From NCBI GenBank assembly GCA_017504795.1, contig JAFVQM010000010.1:1-64000 (forward strand): DNA of 64,000 nt, written 5' to 3'. The DNA is from Clostridia bacterium. Its GTDB lineage: Bacteria; Bacillota; Clostridia; Christensenellales; Borkfalkiaceae. The stretch's first letter is position 1, and the number at the start of each line of letters is the position of its first letter. The position numbers and the translations under genes are program-made. The notes beneath the pieces were generated by a model. That model was not told the origin of the DNA and ran no database searches. It saw only the letters and a program-made list of their open reading frames with translations. Of this stretch, positions 34,311 to 42,613 are shown in pieces.

Positions 34311-34817
34311 ATGCCGGGAAGAATGGGTTTAACTACTACTCAAAGAAAAGCAGTACTCAGAAATCAGGCTTCTAACCTTTTATGGTACGGAAGAATTGAA
34401 GTTACCGAAGGGCACGTTCAAGCTTTAAGACCTTACGTTGAAAAAATTATTACTTTGGCTGTTAACAGTTACGACGATACCGTTGAAACTACCGTTACCA
34501 CCAAAGATGCTAAGGGTAAAGAAGTAACTAAAAAAGTTATTAAAGACGGTCCTAAGAAACTCAATGCTAGAAGAAAAATTATGAGTCTTACCTACGATTT
34601 GCAATTCGTAAAAGAAAACGGCGAATCTAAGGCTGATTTTAGAGCAAGAACCAAAGGCATCAATCACCCGCTTATCGAAAAGATATTTAACGAAATCGCT
34701 CCCAAATACGCTGAGAGAAAAGAACAACTCGGTCAAGGTGGCGGTTACACCAGAAAATATCTTAAAGGTCAACGCCGTGGTGATGCAGCGGAAGTTGCTA
34801 TCATTGAACTTGTATAA
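34311..34817 (+). CDS. rplQ: 50S ribosomal protein L17 with internal insertion
   Basis: 168 residues versus ~115-120 in many bacteria. The N-terminus GLTTTQRKAVLRNQASNLLW and C-terminus KYLKGQRRGDAAEVAIIELV are normal. An extra ~45 residues lie in the middle (roughly 60-105, including DTVETTVTTKDAKGKEVTKK). Comparable long L17 forms are known in Clostridia. Last gene of the ribosomal operon; a palindromic repeat and a terminator follow. Confidence 0.95.
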   Translation: MPGRMGLTTTQRKAVLRNQASNLLWYGRIEVTEGHVQALRPYVEKIITLAVNSYDDTVETTVTTKDAKGKEVTKKVIKDGPKKLNARRKIMSLTYDLQFVKENGESKADFRARTKGINHPLIEKIFNEIAPKYAERKEQLGQGGGYTRKYLKGQRRGDAAEVAIIELV

Positions 34818-34819
34818 TT

Positions 34820-34943
34820 TTTAATCCCTTATAAGCGGTGCATAACTGCGTTACTGCTTCGTTTACGGACTTCGATGACCAAAAGGTCTATCTCACCCCG
34901 TAAACTTTGCGAGCCTTGTTCTGCTTGCTTCTAAGGTCTTAAA
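34820..34943 (+). repeat. Covarying palindromic intergenic repeat, copy 3
   Basis: Begins ~3-9 nt after the rplQ stop. Outer stem CCTTATAAGC / GCTTCTAAGG; central hairpin GTTTACGG...GATGACC-AAAA-GGTCTATC...CCGTAAAC, different from other copies but self-complementary; right arm GCGAGCCTTGTTCTGCTTGC. Confidence 0.8.
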
Positions 34944-34975
34944 ATGGTGCTTTTAATAAGCAAAACAAATAAATT

Positions 34976-34999
34976 AAGTGTAGGTTATACCTGCACTTT
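34976..34999 (+). terminator. Terminator of the S10-spc-alpha operon
   Basis: AAGTG-T-AGGT / ACCT-G-CACTT (one T/G mismatch) with a TAT loop, followed by T5. Confidence 0.85.
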
Positions 35000-35079
35000 T
35001 TTTATTGTATAAAAAATTGCAAACTAAATTTGCCGTTAAAAACATATTATTTATAAGGAAAAAAATTTCAAATTGTGTA

Positions 35080-35108
35080 TTGACAGTGAAATTTGCCTAT
35101 GATATAAT
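35080..35108 (+). promoter_or_regulatory. Full-consensus promoter of the peptide/secreted-protein operon
   Basis: TTGACA (35080-35085), exactly 17 bp, TATAAT (35103-35108). A long leader of ~130 nt follows. Confidence 0.92.
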
Positions 35109-35150
35109 TTATTTGTATAATAGTTAAGTGTACCCATAAGGTAGGCTTTA

Positions 35151-35170
35151 ATATTATATAAATATAATAT
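35151..35170 (+). promoter_or_regulatory. AT-only palindrome in the leader
   Basis: ATATTATAT-AA-ATATAATAT, a perfect 9-bp inverted repeat ~40 nt into the transcript. Operator or RNA hairpin; no further sign of function. Confidence 0.4.
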
Positions 35171-35244
35171 CAAGCATCATTGTCGGGCAGTAAATTTTGC
35201 TTACTTAGTTAGGCGTTAAAGTAGACTGATAAGGAGGGTTTTTT

Positions 35245-35394
35245 ATGAAAAAATCTTATTTAGCACCGTCAATTGACGTTGTTTTATACAACCAAGTTGA
35301 CATAGTAACTGCGTCAATCAACGACAAAGATTACACAACTATCAAAGGTTCGTGGATTGATGACGAATGGCTTAATTTAGGTCAAGGCGAATAA
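35245..35394 (+). CDS. 49-residue small protein of unknown function
   Basis: Starts MKKSYLAPSIDVVLYNQVD, continues IVTASINDKDYTTIKGSW and ends IDDEWLNLGQGE. AAGGAGGG lies 7 nt upstream and a full-consensus promoter drives it. There is no signal peptide or membrane helix. Its opening resembles the widespread small proteins that read M-K-K-x-Y-x-x-P-x-I-x-V...D-V/I-V/I-T-x-S in anaerobic Bacillota and Bacteroidota; no function is established. Ten bases separate its stop from the start of the giant secreted protein, so the two are cotranscribed. A precursor-peptide or signalling role is possible but unsupported. Confidence 0.75.
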   Translation: MKKSYLAPSIDVVLYNQVDIVTASINDKDYTTIKGSWIDDEWLNLGQGE

Positions 35395-35404
35395 GGAGGG
35401 AATT

Positions 35405-38400
35405 ATGAGTAAAGTTAAATCTAATCTTGTAAAACTCTTTGCTTGCGTTTTTGCCGTATGCGCTGCTTTTGCAATTGCAACTATGCCAAAGGCAAACGTT
35501 GTAGGCGCTGCTAGTGAACCTTCTTCTTTTGAAGTTGTTGGTACTAGTATTCGTAACGGCGAGGCTGACGGGCTTACGGGTCTTCGTTTTACTACGAAGG
35601 TAACCGATGCTTGGCTTAGTGAAAACTCAGCAAGCACCTATTCTTTTGGTACGCTTATTGCTCCTACCGATAAACTTGGCGAGTTCGATAGCACTAAAAC
35701 TCCTACCGAGAATATGGACCTTTTAGATGGTGATAATATTATTGCCGTTCAAAAACAAGCGCTTTCAGAAGGTTTTGAATTTACCGCGTCAATTATTTAT
35801 GACGAACAAGTAGTAATTGATTACCTTGCTGAAAAGGGTAGCACGGTATCTGCTGATGAAATTCTTGCAAACCTTTACAAGAAGTCTTTCACGGCTATTC
35901 CTTACGCAATGTTAGGTAACGAAGTTATCTATGCTGACGCTTATAGTGAATCAATGTATAACACCGCGCTTAAAACCGTTGCACTCGCAATTGAAAACGA
36001 AGACCAAGATCTTATGATGTTGGGCGCTCAATACGTTGGTATTAGCGGTTCTACCGTACAATCTGCATACGTTTCAGTTAAAGATAATACCGTAGTTGTT
36101 GACAGTGTTGAAGGTTTCCAAGCAAGTGAAGAAACCGCTCTTTTAGTAGGCGGTGAAGTTCTTGTTTTAGGTGAAGACTACACTCTTGACGCGCAAGGTA
36201 ACATCATTTTAACTGGCGAACTTCAAGCAAGTGCAACTCCCGAGTACGTTTACGTTGTAGATAACGGCTATATCCACGCGGTTGACGTTTTATATGCTAA
36301 CAACGTACTTAAAACGGCAGAAGACGTTAAAAATTTCTTTGATAAAACTACTTGGGCGGAAGACGCTACTCACTATAACGAAGTAACCGTTCTTGCTAAT
36401 GACGTTGATATGAGCACCGTTTCAGGCGATTATGGTGTGTCTTCTTCTACTGCTTTCAAAGGCTATTTTGACGGTCGTGGTCATGTAATTTCTAACTTTG
36501 TTAAAAACACTACTGAAAACCCAGCACCTATCTTTGGTGATTTAGGCAATAATGCCGTTATTAAAAATATTGCGTTTGATAATTTTAGTTCAGTAGGTTA
36601 TAACGTAAATAACGGTTGGTTTGGACAAAATTTACGTGGTACGGTTGAAAACATTTACGTTAGATTTGCGCATGGTAGTGAATCTCAACAAATGTTTATG
36701 TACACTAAAATAGGTCACTTAAATAACGTTATTATCGAAGCACCTTATGATGAAGAGTTAGACGTTGATGCTTGGATTGACGCAAACTCATCCGCTTGGG
36801 GTAGAACTTATCTTGCAAGAATGATAGAATCTGCAGGTGTTAATAATATGAATAACGTTCACGTTATTTCGCAACTTCCGCTCGTTTTATACGGTACTGG
36901 TTTAATGGCTGAACCCGTTTATACTGAAGGCTCGGTATCAGACTGGAAAAACTGGTTTGCATATGGCGAAAACGAAACTAAGGTATGGTACGACTTTGAC
37001 TACTTCCACAACGCGACCGACGATGCTACCGCACCTGGTCTTGGCTTAGAAGAAGGTGCACAAACCGTTCAAAATACCCAAGTTATCGTTGACGAACAAA
37101 GTATGAAACAAGGTAAAACTAGAGTATGGAGTGGCGTTAAGCGTTACGATACTTTAGAAGAAATGGTTGCTAATAACCCAGATAGCGTTTCTGCATTCTT
37201 AAATACCGATATGTGGAAAATGGATAATGGTGCATTAGTTTGGGCTAAAGGCAATATAAAAGACATAGAAATTATTTCTACCGTTGATTATGACGCGTCT
37301 ACTAGCGAACTTAAAACTACCGCTTGGGCAGGGGAAACTATTCAAAAAGTTACCTTAAACGGCGCTCAACTTACCGCTGAAGAAAACGGTGGTTTAGTAG
37401 TTGATGAAGACGGTAACTTTATTGGTATCCGCGCTAAGACTAGTGCGAGTGACACACTTCCAGGTATCGCATACGTTCGTAATGGACAAAATAGGTTGGT
37501 TTCTTGCAATATCGTTATTGAAACTGCAGAGAAAATTATTTACATAAATAACGTTCAATACTGGTCGCAAATCATTTATGACAAGGCAGACCTTCTTGAA
37601 GCACTTAATGTAGATTATACTCCTGTTGCTGATACTGCGGGTACTGAAGAGGGTACTCATACTTACGAAGGTAATATTGTTAAAGTTATAAATGGTAACA
37701 ACAAGATTACAACTTTCAACGTTGGTATTTATAAACTTACTACTGACATAGATATGGAAAAAACCGGTATTGAATACGCTAGTGAACTCGGCGAATCAAG
37801 CGAGGGTGGCGGTTTCAATGGTTATTTCAATGGTATGGGTTATTCAATTTTGAATTTTGCTCCTACTACTGCAGGTTTATTTAACACAATTAACCATTAT
37901 GCTAAGCCTGGTAGTGGTATATCACTTAGTTATGCAGCAACTATTGAAAACCTTGCGTTTGAAAACGTTATTACTGCTAACGATAAACCCGTAATTGCTA
38001 GGAATATGGGTCAACAGGCAACGGGTGGAAACCACAAACTTAGAAATATTTACGTAAACTACTCTTCTGAATCTACTGGTTCGTGTGGTATTCTTAGATT
38101 TGTTGGTCAAGGTTATAATGGATTAAATAACGTTTACGTTATTAACAACAATACTCACAATATGATCAACCTTAACGATCAATATAGATTCTATGAAAGA
38201 GAAGGCGTTACGGTTGACGACGGTTTATATTTGAATCCTCTTTACAAGGGTACTTTATATAACGGTGCATTGTTTGGTAACTTATATAAGAGCACTTCTA
38301 GTGCAAACAACCAACAAAACGTTTACGTAGTATCTAAACTTCCTATTGCGCATTACAACGAAACTCAGTATCCGTACTCTTATTCAGTTTATAGAAACGG

Positions 38401-38980
38401 CACTACCGTTATTTATAAAGAAGGCGGTTACTTGGGTGGTACTTTCACTAAAAACGTTAACGTATCAACTACTAACTATAAGACCTATGCTTACGCTGAA
38501 AACGAAACGCTTGGTAGAATTCCTGTAATTTACAAGATGAGAGAAAATATCGTTACTGAATTTACTAACGATTACGCAACTCTTAATACCAACATTTCGA
38601 GTCGCTCAATTTATTACTGCCCTGTATGTGGCGAATCTACCTTAGTTGGCACGGTGGGTGGCGCTTGTACGACCGTTACCGGTGAAGGTGAAGATGCTGT
38701 TACTTGTGAAGGCACGTTAGTTGCTGCAACTGGCGGGGCGTTAGGTTGCTTCGGTCAAGCAGTTGCTTACGAATGGACCTTACACTTACCTAAGACTGAA
38801 GGCGTTCAAACTTGGAATGCTAACAACGGTACGCTTAGATTCCTTGGCGTTTACAAATACGACACTATCGAAGACATGAAGGCAGTTGATAATGACTTCT
38901 CGTCGTTCACTGGTGAAGATGGCAACGGCATGTGGAACGTAGTTGAAGGCGAACTCGTATGGGTTGGCGCTCAAGCGTAA
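35405..38980 (+). CDS. Large secreted protein with duplicated beta-helix (GLUG-like) modules
   Basis: 1191 residues. Sec signal peptide (LVKLFACVFAVCAAFAIATM, cleavage probably near VVGAAS at ~37). An N-terminal domain (~38-215) resembles a common domain of secreted gut-clostridial proteins. Two right-handed beta-helix segments follow (~342 FKGYFDGRGHVISNF; ~803 FNGYFNGMGYSILNF). Each is followed by NNVHVISQLPLVLYG / QNVYVVSKLPIAHYN and by YDTLEEMV...MWKMDNGALVWA / YDTIEDMK...MWNVVEGELVWV, an internal duplication. A cysteine-rich insert (CPVCGES, ~1072) lies in the second half. There is no LPXTG, no terminal transmembrane helix and no SLH domain, so the mode of retention is unknown. GGAGGG precedes the ATG. 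Confidence 0.85.
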   Translation: MSKVKSNLVKLFACVFAVCAAFAIATMPKANVVGAASEPSSFEVVGTSIRNGEADGLTGLRFTTKVTDAWLSENSASTYSFGTLIAPTDKLGEFDSTKTPTENMDLLDGDNIIAVQKQALSEGFEFTASIIYDEQVVIDYLAEKGSTVSADEILANLYKKSFTAIPYAMLGNEVIYADAYSESMYNTALKTVALAIENEDQDLMMLGAQYVGISGSTVQSAYVSVKDNTVVVDSVEGFQASEETALLVGGEVLVLGEDYTLDAQGNIILTGELQASATPEYVYVVDNGYIHAVDVLYANNVLKTAEDVKNFFDKTTWAEDATHYNEVTVLANDVDMSTVSGDYGVSSSTAFKGYFDGRGHVISNFVKNTTENPAPIFGDLGNNAVIKNIAFDNFSSVGYNVNNGWFGQNLRGTVENIYVRFAHGSESQQMFMYTKIGHLNNVIIEAPYDEELDVDAWIDANSSAWGRTYLARMIESAGVNNMNNVHVISQLPLVLYGTGLMAEPVYTEGSVSDWKNWFAYGENETKVWYDFDYFHNATDDATAPGLGLEEGAQTVQNTQVIVDEQSMKQGKTRVWSGVKRYDTLEEMVANNPDSVSAFLNTDMWKMDNGALVWAKGNIKDIEIISTVDYDASTSELKTTAWAGETIQKVTLNGAQLTAEENGGLVVDEDGNFIGIRAKTSASDTLPGIAYVRNGQNRLVSCNIVIETAEKIIYINNVQYWSQIIYDKADLLEALNVDYTPVADTAGTEEGTHTYEGNIVKVINGNNKITTFNVGIYKLTTDIDMEKTGIEYASELGESSEGGGFNGYFNGMGYSILNFAPTTAGLFNTINHYAKPGSGISLSYAATIENLAFENVITANDKPVIARNMGQQATGGNHKLRNIYVNYSSESTGSCGILRFVGQGYNGLNNVYVINNNTHNMINLNDQYRFYEREGVTVDDGLYLNPLYKGTLYNGALFGNLYKSTSSANNQQNVYVVSKLPIAHYNETQYPYSYSVYRNGTTVIYKEGGYLGGTFTKNVNVSTTNYKTYAYAENETLGRIPVIYKMRENIVTEFTNDYATLNTNISSRSIYYCPVCGESTLVGTVGGACTTVTGEGEDAVTCEGTLVAATGGALGCFGQAVAYEWTLHLPKTEGVQTWNANNGTLRFLGVYKYDTIEDMKAVDNDFSSFTGEDGNGMWNVVEGELVWVGAQA

Positions 38981-38997
38981 AACTTAATAACACAAAG

Positions 38998-39026
38998 AAA
39001 AGGCGGAATTAAATTCCGCCTTTTTT
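38998..39026 (+). terminator. Terminator after the secreted-protein gene
   Basis: GGCGGAAT / ATTCCGCC stem with a TAA loop, A run before and T6 after. Confidence 0.92.
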
Positions 39027-39076
39027 ATGTAATAATTTAACCGTTACTAAAATTTTATTAAAAATTTATCCACAAC

Positions 39077-39163
39077 TTTGTCGTAGACAAAATATCACGC
39101 TACTACAAGTAGCATATCACAATTTCGTAGGAATTATATCACTTGCCGTAAGGCAAATATCAC
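39077..39163. repeat. Array of four mini-hairpins joined by ATATCAC
   Basis: Four units of 21-22 bp: TTTGTC-GTA-GACAAA, GCTACT-ACA-AGTAGC, AATTTC-GTA-GGAATT and TTGCC-GTAA-GGCAA, each followed by exactly ATATCAC. The stems are unrelated in sequence but each is self-complementary; the third needs one G-U pair. It lies between a terminator and the minus-strand terminator at 39166. No family with this name is known to me, although similar hairpin/ATATCA arrays occur in gut clostridial DNA. Confidence 0.85.
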
Positions 39164-39165
39164 TT

Positions 39166-39193
39166 AAAAAAAGAGAGGCTTACCTCTCTTTTT
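39166..39193 (-). terminator. Terminator of the AraC-thioesterase transcript
   Basis: AAAAAGAGAGG / CCTCTCTTTTT with a 4-nt loop, abutting the thioesterase stop codon. Confidence 0.9.
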
Positions 39194-39917
39194 AATATTC
39201 AAATAACGCCTTAAATACGATTTTATCACCCATCGTGCCAGACACAAATACGCCGTTATCTACCATTTTTTTATAAATTTTAATAACGTCATTAAAGTAA
39301 GTTTGAGATATAAAGTGTATTTCAAACGCCTTGAAATTAAGCCCGTCAAACTCAGTAGGGGTAAAGGTGTTTAACGCCATTTTGCTATACGCTACGTTAT
39401 TTACGTGACCGTTACAGTCAATATCCGTGTAAACGGTTTTATATTCGTAGTTAAAATCTTCATCTAAAACGTCAACTTTTAATCTTGAAAAGTCGCCTGT
39501 ACCCGACCTTGTTTCTAGATGAGTTAAATCGCTAGGGTATTTAACCGACGAGAATTTTCTTGGGAACTTCGAGTCCCAGTCGAGAATACACCACTCGCTA
39601 CTGCCAAGAACTTTGCCGTTACTACTAGAAATTTGAAAATCTCTTACAAACCTATACGGAGTGGGGGAAAGTGGCCAAGTTTCTAAAAGCGCGTTGTCGC
39701 CTTGTAAAATATTACCTTGTTTTACAAACCTTATTTTAGAAAGCACCCAAAAAGCGTTAGAACTCTTTTTAAGGTCGTAAAACCCCATACCCATTTCAGA
39801 AGCGTGGGCGGTAGCAAGGTCTTGAAAAATATTAAGTATTGCATCGTGCCGAAGTTGATGTAGCATATTCACCTTCGACGAAGTTATTTCTAAATTTCTA
39901 GTATATTTTGCGTTCAT
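39192..39917 (-). CDS. Acyl-ACP thioesterase (FatA/B-like, hotdog fold)
   Basis: 241 residues with two hotdog domains. The first has LRHDAILNIFQDLATAHASE and WVLSKIRF; the second has VYTDIDCNGHVNNVAYSKM, matching the plant/bacterial acyl-ACP thioesterase motif DxDxNxHVNNxxY. It would release free fatty acids from acyl-ACP in the cytosol. It lies 6 nt after the AraC regulator gene and is cotranscribed with it, an unexpected pairing. Confidence 0.9.
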   Translation of the reverse strand: MNAKYTRNLEITSSKVNMLHQLRHDAILNIFQDLATAHASEMGMGFYDLKKSSNAFWVLSKIRFVKQGNILQGDNALLETWPLSPTPYRFVRDFQISSSNGKVLGSSEWCILDWDSKFPRKFSSVKYPSDLTHLETRSGTGDFSRLKVDVLDEDFNYEYKTVYTDIDCNGHVNNVAYSKMALNTFTPTEFDGLNFKAFEIHFISQTYFNDVIKIYKKMVDNGVFVSGTMGDKIVFKALFEY

Positions 39918-39923
39918 AACCCC

Positions 39924-40712
39924 TCACTCACCTAGATTATCTCTATATCCACGCGGAGAGTAGCCCACCGTCTTCTTAAACAGTTTAGAAAAGTAAGACG
40001 CGTCGTAAAACCCAACTCTTTCCATTATATCACTTATAGGAAGGTTAGTGGTTTCAAGTAAAAGTTTCGCAGCCTCAACTTTTTTTATTGCAAGGTATTT
40101 AATAGGCGTGTATCCCGTTTGTTCTTTGAACTTTTTAATAAAGTGATTAGGTGAACAACCAAACCTATCAGCAAGCGCGTTAAGGGTTAATTGTTCGGTA
40201 AAATTCGCGTCTATATAAGAAACGGCTCTATCAACGTCAGTCTCTAATTCGGGGGTTTTAAGGGGCGCACACTCGCTTAAAAAGATAGAAACAAGTTCAA
40301 ATATCCCCGCCGACGTTAGTAGCGACCTATTAGGCTCTGAAAGCGTGCTGTTTTTAATAACGTCCTTCATAATTTTAAGGGCGTGGTTTTTGTTTGGAAG
40401 TAATATTTTAACGGGGCGCTTAAAACTCAAAAAATAGTCTTGCGTGCCAGACTTCATACTAAAATGTATCCAAGTTTTTTTAGTAAAATTATTGCCGTTT
40501 GCTAGTCTTAACGAGTGACTAATTAGCGCTGGAATAAGTACCATTTCACCCGCTTTTACAAGCAAAACTTCACTATCCGTTGTAATTTCAATTTCACCTT
40601 TTTCTACGATGTATAACTTGTTGTCGGGAATTAAAACGTTATTCCAGTTCCACGAGTTATCTAGTATTTGTGTGTTGCCAAGTGTATAAGAACAAGAAAT
40701 AAATGAATTCAT
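39924..40712 (-). CDS. AraC-family transcriptional regulator with cupin sensor domain
   Basis: 262 residues. N-terminal cupin (~15-130: LYIVEKGEIEITTDSEVLLV, GEMVLIPALISHSLRL), C-terminal double HTH (~165-258: LTLNALADRFGCSPNHFIKK; PISDIMERVGFYDASYFSKL; VGYSPRGYR). Cupin AraC proteins usually bind a sugar or small ligand. It diverges from the deacetylase/ABC operon, whose promoter is preceded by two AraC-type direct repeats. The predicted transcription start coincides with the ATG (-10 ends six nt upstream), and no ribosome-binding site exists, so the mRNA is probably leaderless. Confidence 0.92.
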   Translation of the reverse strand: MNSFISCSYTLGNTQILDNSWNWNNVLIPDNKLYIVEKGEIEITTDSEVLLVKAGEMVLIPALISHSLRLANGNNFTKKTWIHFSMKSGTQDYFLSFKRPVKILLPNKNHALKIMKDVIKNSTLSEPNRSLLTSAGIFELVSIFLSECAPLKTPELETDVDRAVSYIDANFTEQLTLNALADRFGCSPNHFIKKFKEQTGYTPIKYLAIKKVEAAKLLLETTNLPISDIMERVGFYDASYFSKLFKKTVGYSPRGYRDNLGE

Positions 40713-40718
40713 AGCAAA

Positions 40719-40747
40719 ATGATACTCTTTTACAAGATAAAAGTCAA
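40719..40747 (-). promoter_or_regulatory. Promoter of the AraC regulator gene
   Basis: Minus strand -35 TTGACT (40747-40742), 17 bp, -10 TATCAT (40724-40719); expected start at or next to the A of the ATG at 40712. Confidence 0.7.
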
Positions 40748-40762
40748 GGTTTTATGTGTGAA

Positions 40763-40793
40763 ATTTTACAACTTTTATGAATATTTTACAACT
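40763..40793. promoter_or_regulatory. Two direct repeats, candidate AraC binding sites
   Basis: ATTTTACAACT occurs at 40763-40773 and 40783-40793, exactly 20 bp apart (about two helical turns), between the divergent promoters. The proximal copy ends 19 bp before the -35 of the deacetylase operon. Confidence 0.65.
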
Positions 40794-40812
40794 GCTCAAT
40801 AAATTAAAACGC

Positions 40813-40841
40813 TTGTATATAGCGTAGAATTATGGTAAAAT
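40813..40841 (+). promoter_or_regulatory. Promoter of the deacetylase/ABC-transporter operon
   Basis: TTGTAT (40813-40818), 17 bp, TAAAAT (40836-40841). The weak -35 fits an activator-dependent promoter. Confidence 0.7.
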
Positions 40842-40859
40842 TATTAAAAAGGAGTAGTT

Positions 40860-41648
40860 ATGTTATTCGATTTATTTCCAAACGGTAAAAAGAAGGCTGT
40901 AACTTTTAGTTATGACGACGGCAACGTCTTTGACCTTGAACTTGTAAAGGTTTTTGATAAATACGGCGCAAAATGCACTTTTAATCTTATAGATAAGTGG
41001 CTAAATTGCGATAACTTTTTAACCGATAATGACGTTAAAGAAATTTCTAAAACCCACGAAATAGCAATACATACTCAGTCGCACCCGTGGGTGGAACAAA
41101 TTCCTAACGACGAGTTTGTTAAGCAAGTGTACGAGTGTAGGCGCGCTCTTGAAAAAATCACGGGTTTGCCCGTTAGGGGTATGGCATATCCAAACGGTAC
41201 GTATAGCGATAAAAACCTTGAAGTGTTAAAGGCGCTTGGCGTGTGCTATTCTAGGGCTACGCAAAATACCAAGGGGTTTAAGCACCCGCAAAACTTTTTA
41301 ACGTGGCAACCTACTTGCCATCATAAAGACGCGATCGAATGCACTACAAATTTTACAAAACTCAAACCGTATACCAAACTTCCCATTTTATATATTTGGG
41401 GGCATTCTTACGAGTTTGCTAGGGAAAACAACTTAAATATTTTAACCGAAACGCTAGATATTTTAGCCGAGCGTGACGATATTTGGTACGCTACTAATAT
41501 CGAACTTTACGATTATTTAACCGCCATTAAGAGTTTAGTTATTTCAGATGGCGAAAAGTCTGTATATAACCCGTCTTGCGTAACGGTTTACGCTACTAAA
41601 AATGGCGAAACGATAGAAATAAAACCCGGTCTTAACATTTTACAATGA
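40860..41648 (+). CDS. Polysaccharide deacetylase family protein (NodB fold), cytosolic
   Basis: 262 residues without signal peptide. NodB motif 1 TFSYDDG (D19, D20), motif 2 HTQSHPW (H71-x3-H75 metal ligands), motif 3 RGMAYPNGTYS, and a late LYIWGHSYEF. The family removes acyl groups from N-acetylated sugars or related amides with a divalent metal. Cytosolic location and linkage to an ABC importer suggest action on an imported small molecule rather than on cell-wall polymers. AAGGAG precedes the ATG; the stop overlaps the next gene by 4 nt. Confidence 0.87.
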   Translation: MLFDLFPNGKKKAVTFSYDDGNVFDLELVKVFDKYGAKCTFNLIDKWLNCDNFLTDNDVKEISKTHEIAIHTQSHPWVEQIPNDEFVKQVYECRRALEKITGLPVRGMAYPNGTYSDKNLEVLKALGVCYSRATQNTKGFKHPQNFLTWQPTCHHKDAIECTTNFTKLKPYTKLPILYIWGHSYEFARENNLNILTETLDILAERDDIWYATNIELYDYLTAIKSLVISDGEKSVYNPSCVTVYATKNGETIEIKPGLNILQ

Positions 41649-42613
41649 AAAAACTCGTATCACTTATTTGTGCTTTAATATTATCGTTATTACTTCCCGC
41701 TTGTGATAAGGGGGATACGCTTTCCGTCTACGCGCCTGACGGTGCGCCTGCGCTATCGCTAGTTAAGGCGATAGAAAACTCTTCGGGATTTGACTTTAAT
41801 ATCGTAGGGGCTGACGTTATTCAAACGGTAGTAACGGGGGATAAAAAAGCGGATATTTGCATACTTCCTGTAAACCTTGCAAGTAAACTTATAGGTAGTG
41901 GGAGCGACTATAAAATGCTAGGCGCTATAACCCACGGCAACTTCTATTTTATCTCTAATGAAGATTTTCAAATAACCCGTCAAACGGTGGGGAGTTTGAT
42001 AGGAAAAACGATAGGCGTAGTTCAACTAGGCAGTATCGCAGGGCTTATTCTAAAAGCAACTTTACAAGATTTGAAAGTTCCGTATAACGAACTCGTTAAT
42101 GGTGCGCAAAAATCTCAAAACGAGATAAATCTTCTTCCTATAACTCCAACTGAAATCGGTTTTTTAGACGTGGACTTATACCTAGCCCCGTCACCCGTGG
42201 TTGACGTAAAGGCAAAAGCCCTTAACTATAATTTTGTTGGTAGCCTTAAATCATTATACGGCGAAAGCGGTTTTCCGCAGGCGATAGTCGTTTGCAAAAC
42301 GGCTGTACTTGAAAATAATATAAACGCCGTTAAAAACCTAATTTCTAACCTTGACGGAGTTGAAAGTTATCTTTTGCAAAAAGAAATACCTAGCATCTGC
42401 ACCACTATAAGCGATTGTTTAGAAAGTGGGCTTACCCCGTCGTTTAATCAAAATAACCTAAGTGAAACGTCTATTAAAAATTCGTCTATAAAGTTCGTTC
42501 CTAGTAAAGACTGTTACGAAGAAGTTGACGAGTTTATAACTAAAATTCAATCAGTGTCACAAGGGGCTGTAAACGCCTTAGAACCTGAGTTTTATTATCT
42601 TGAAAGTCTATGA
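41645..42613 (+). CDS. ABC transporter substrate-binding lipoprotein (NMT1/SsuA-like)
   Basis: 322 residues. Lipoprotein signal LILSLLLPAC (lipid-anchored C20). The mature part has the two-lobed pattern of NitT/TauT/SsuA-type receptors: LSVYAPDGAPALSLVKAIEN, KADICILPVNLASKLI, GKTIGVVQLGSIAGLILKAT. Ligand not predictable; this group covers sulfonates, nitrate, taurine and thiamine precursors. It overlaps both neighbours by 4 nt, forming a complete ABC importer with 42610 and 43362. Confidence 0.85.
   Translation: MKKLVSLICALILSLLLPACDKGDTLSVYAPDGAPALSLVKAIENSSGFDFNIVGADVIQTVVTGDKKADICILPVNLASKLIGSGSDYKMLGAITHGNFYFISNEDFQITRQTVGSLIGKTIGVVQLGSIAGLILKATLQDLKVPYNELVNGAQKSQNEINLLPITPTEIGFLDVDLYLAPSPVVDVKAKALNYNFVGSLKSLYGESGFPQAIVVCKTAVLENNINAVKNLISNLDGVESYLLQKEIPSICTTISDCLESGLTPSFNQNNLSETSIKNSSIKFVPSKDCYEEVDEFITKIQSVSQGAVNALEPEFYYLESL

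Noticed and set aside
39077..39163. CRISPR array (21-22 bp period)
   Set aside because: The constant part is only 7 bp and the variable parts are palindromes, unlike spacers; no cas genes nearby.
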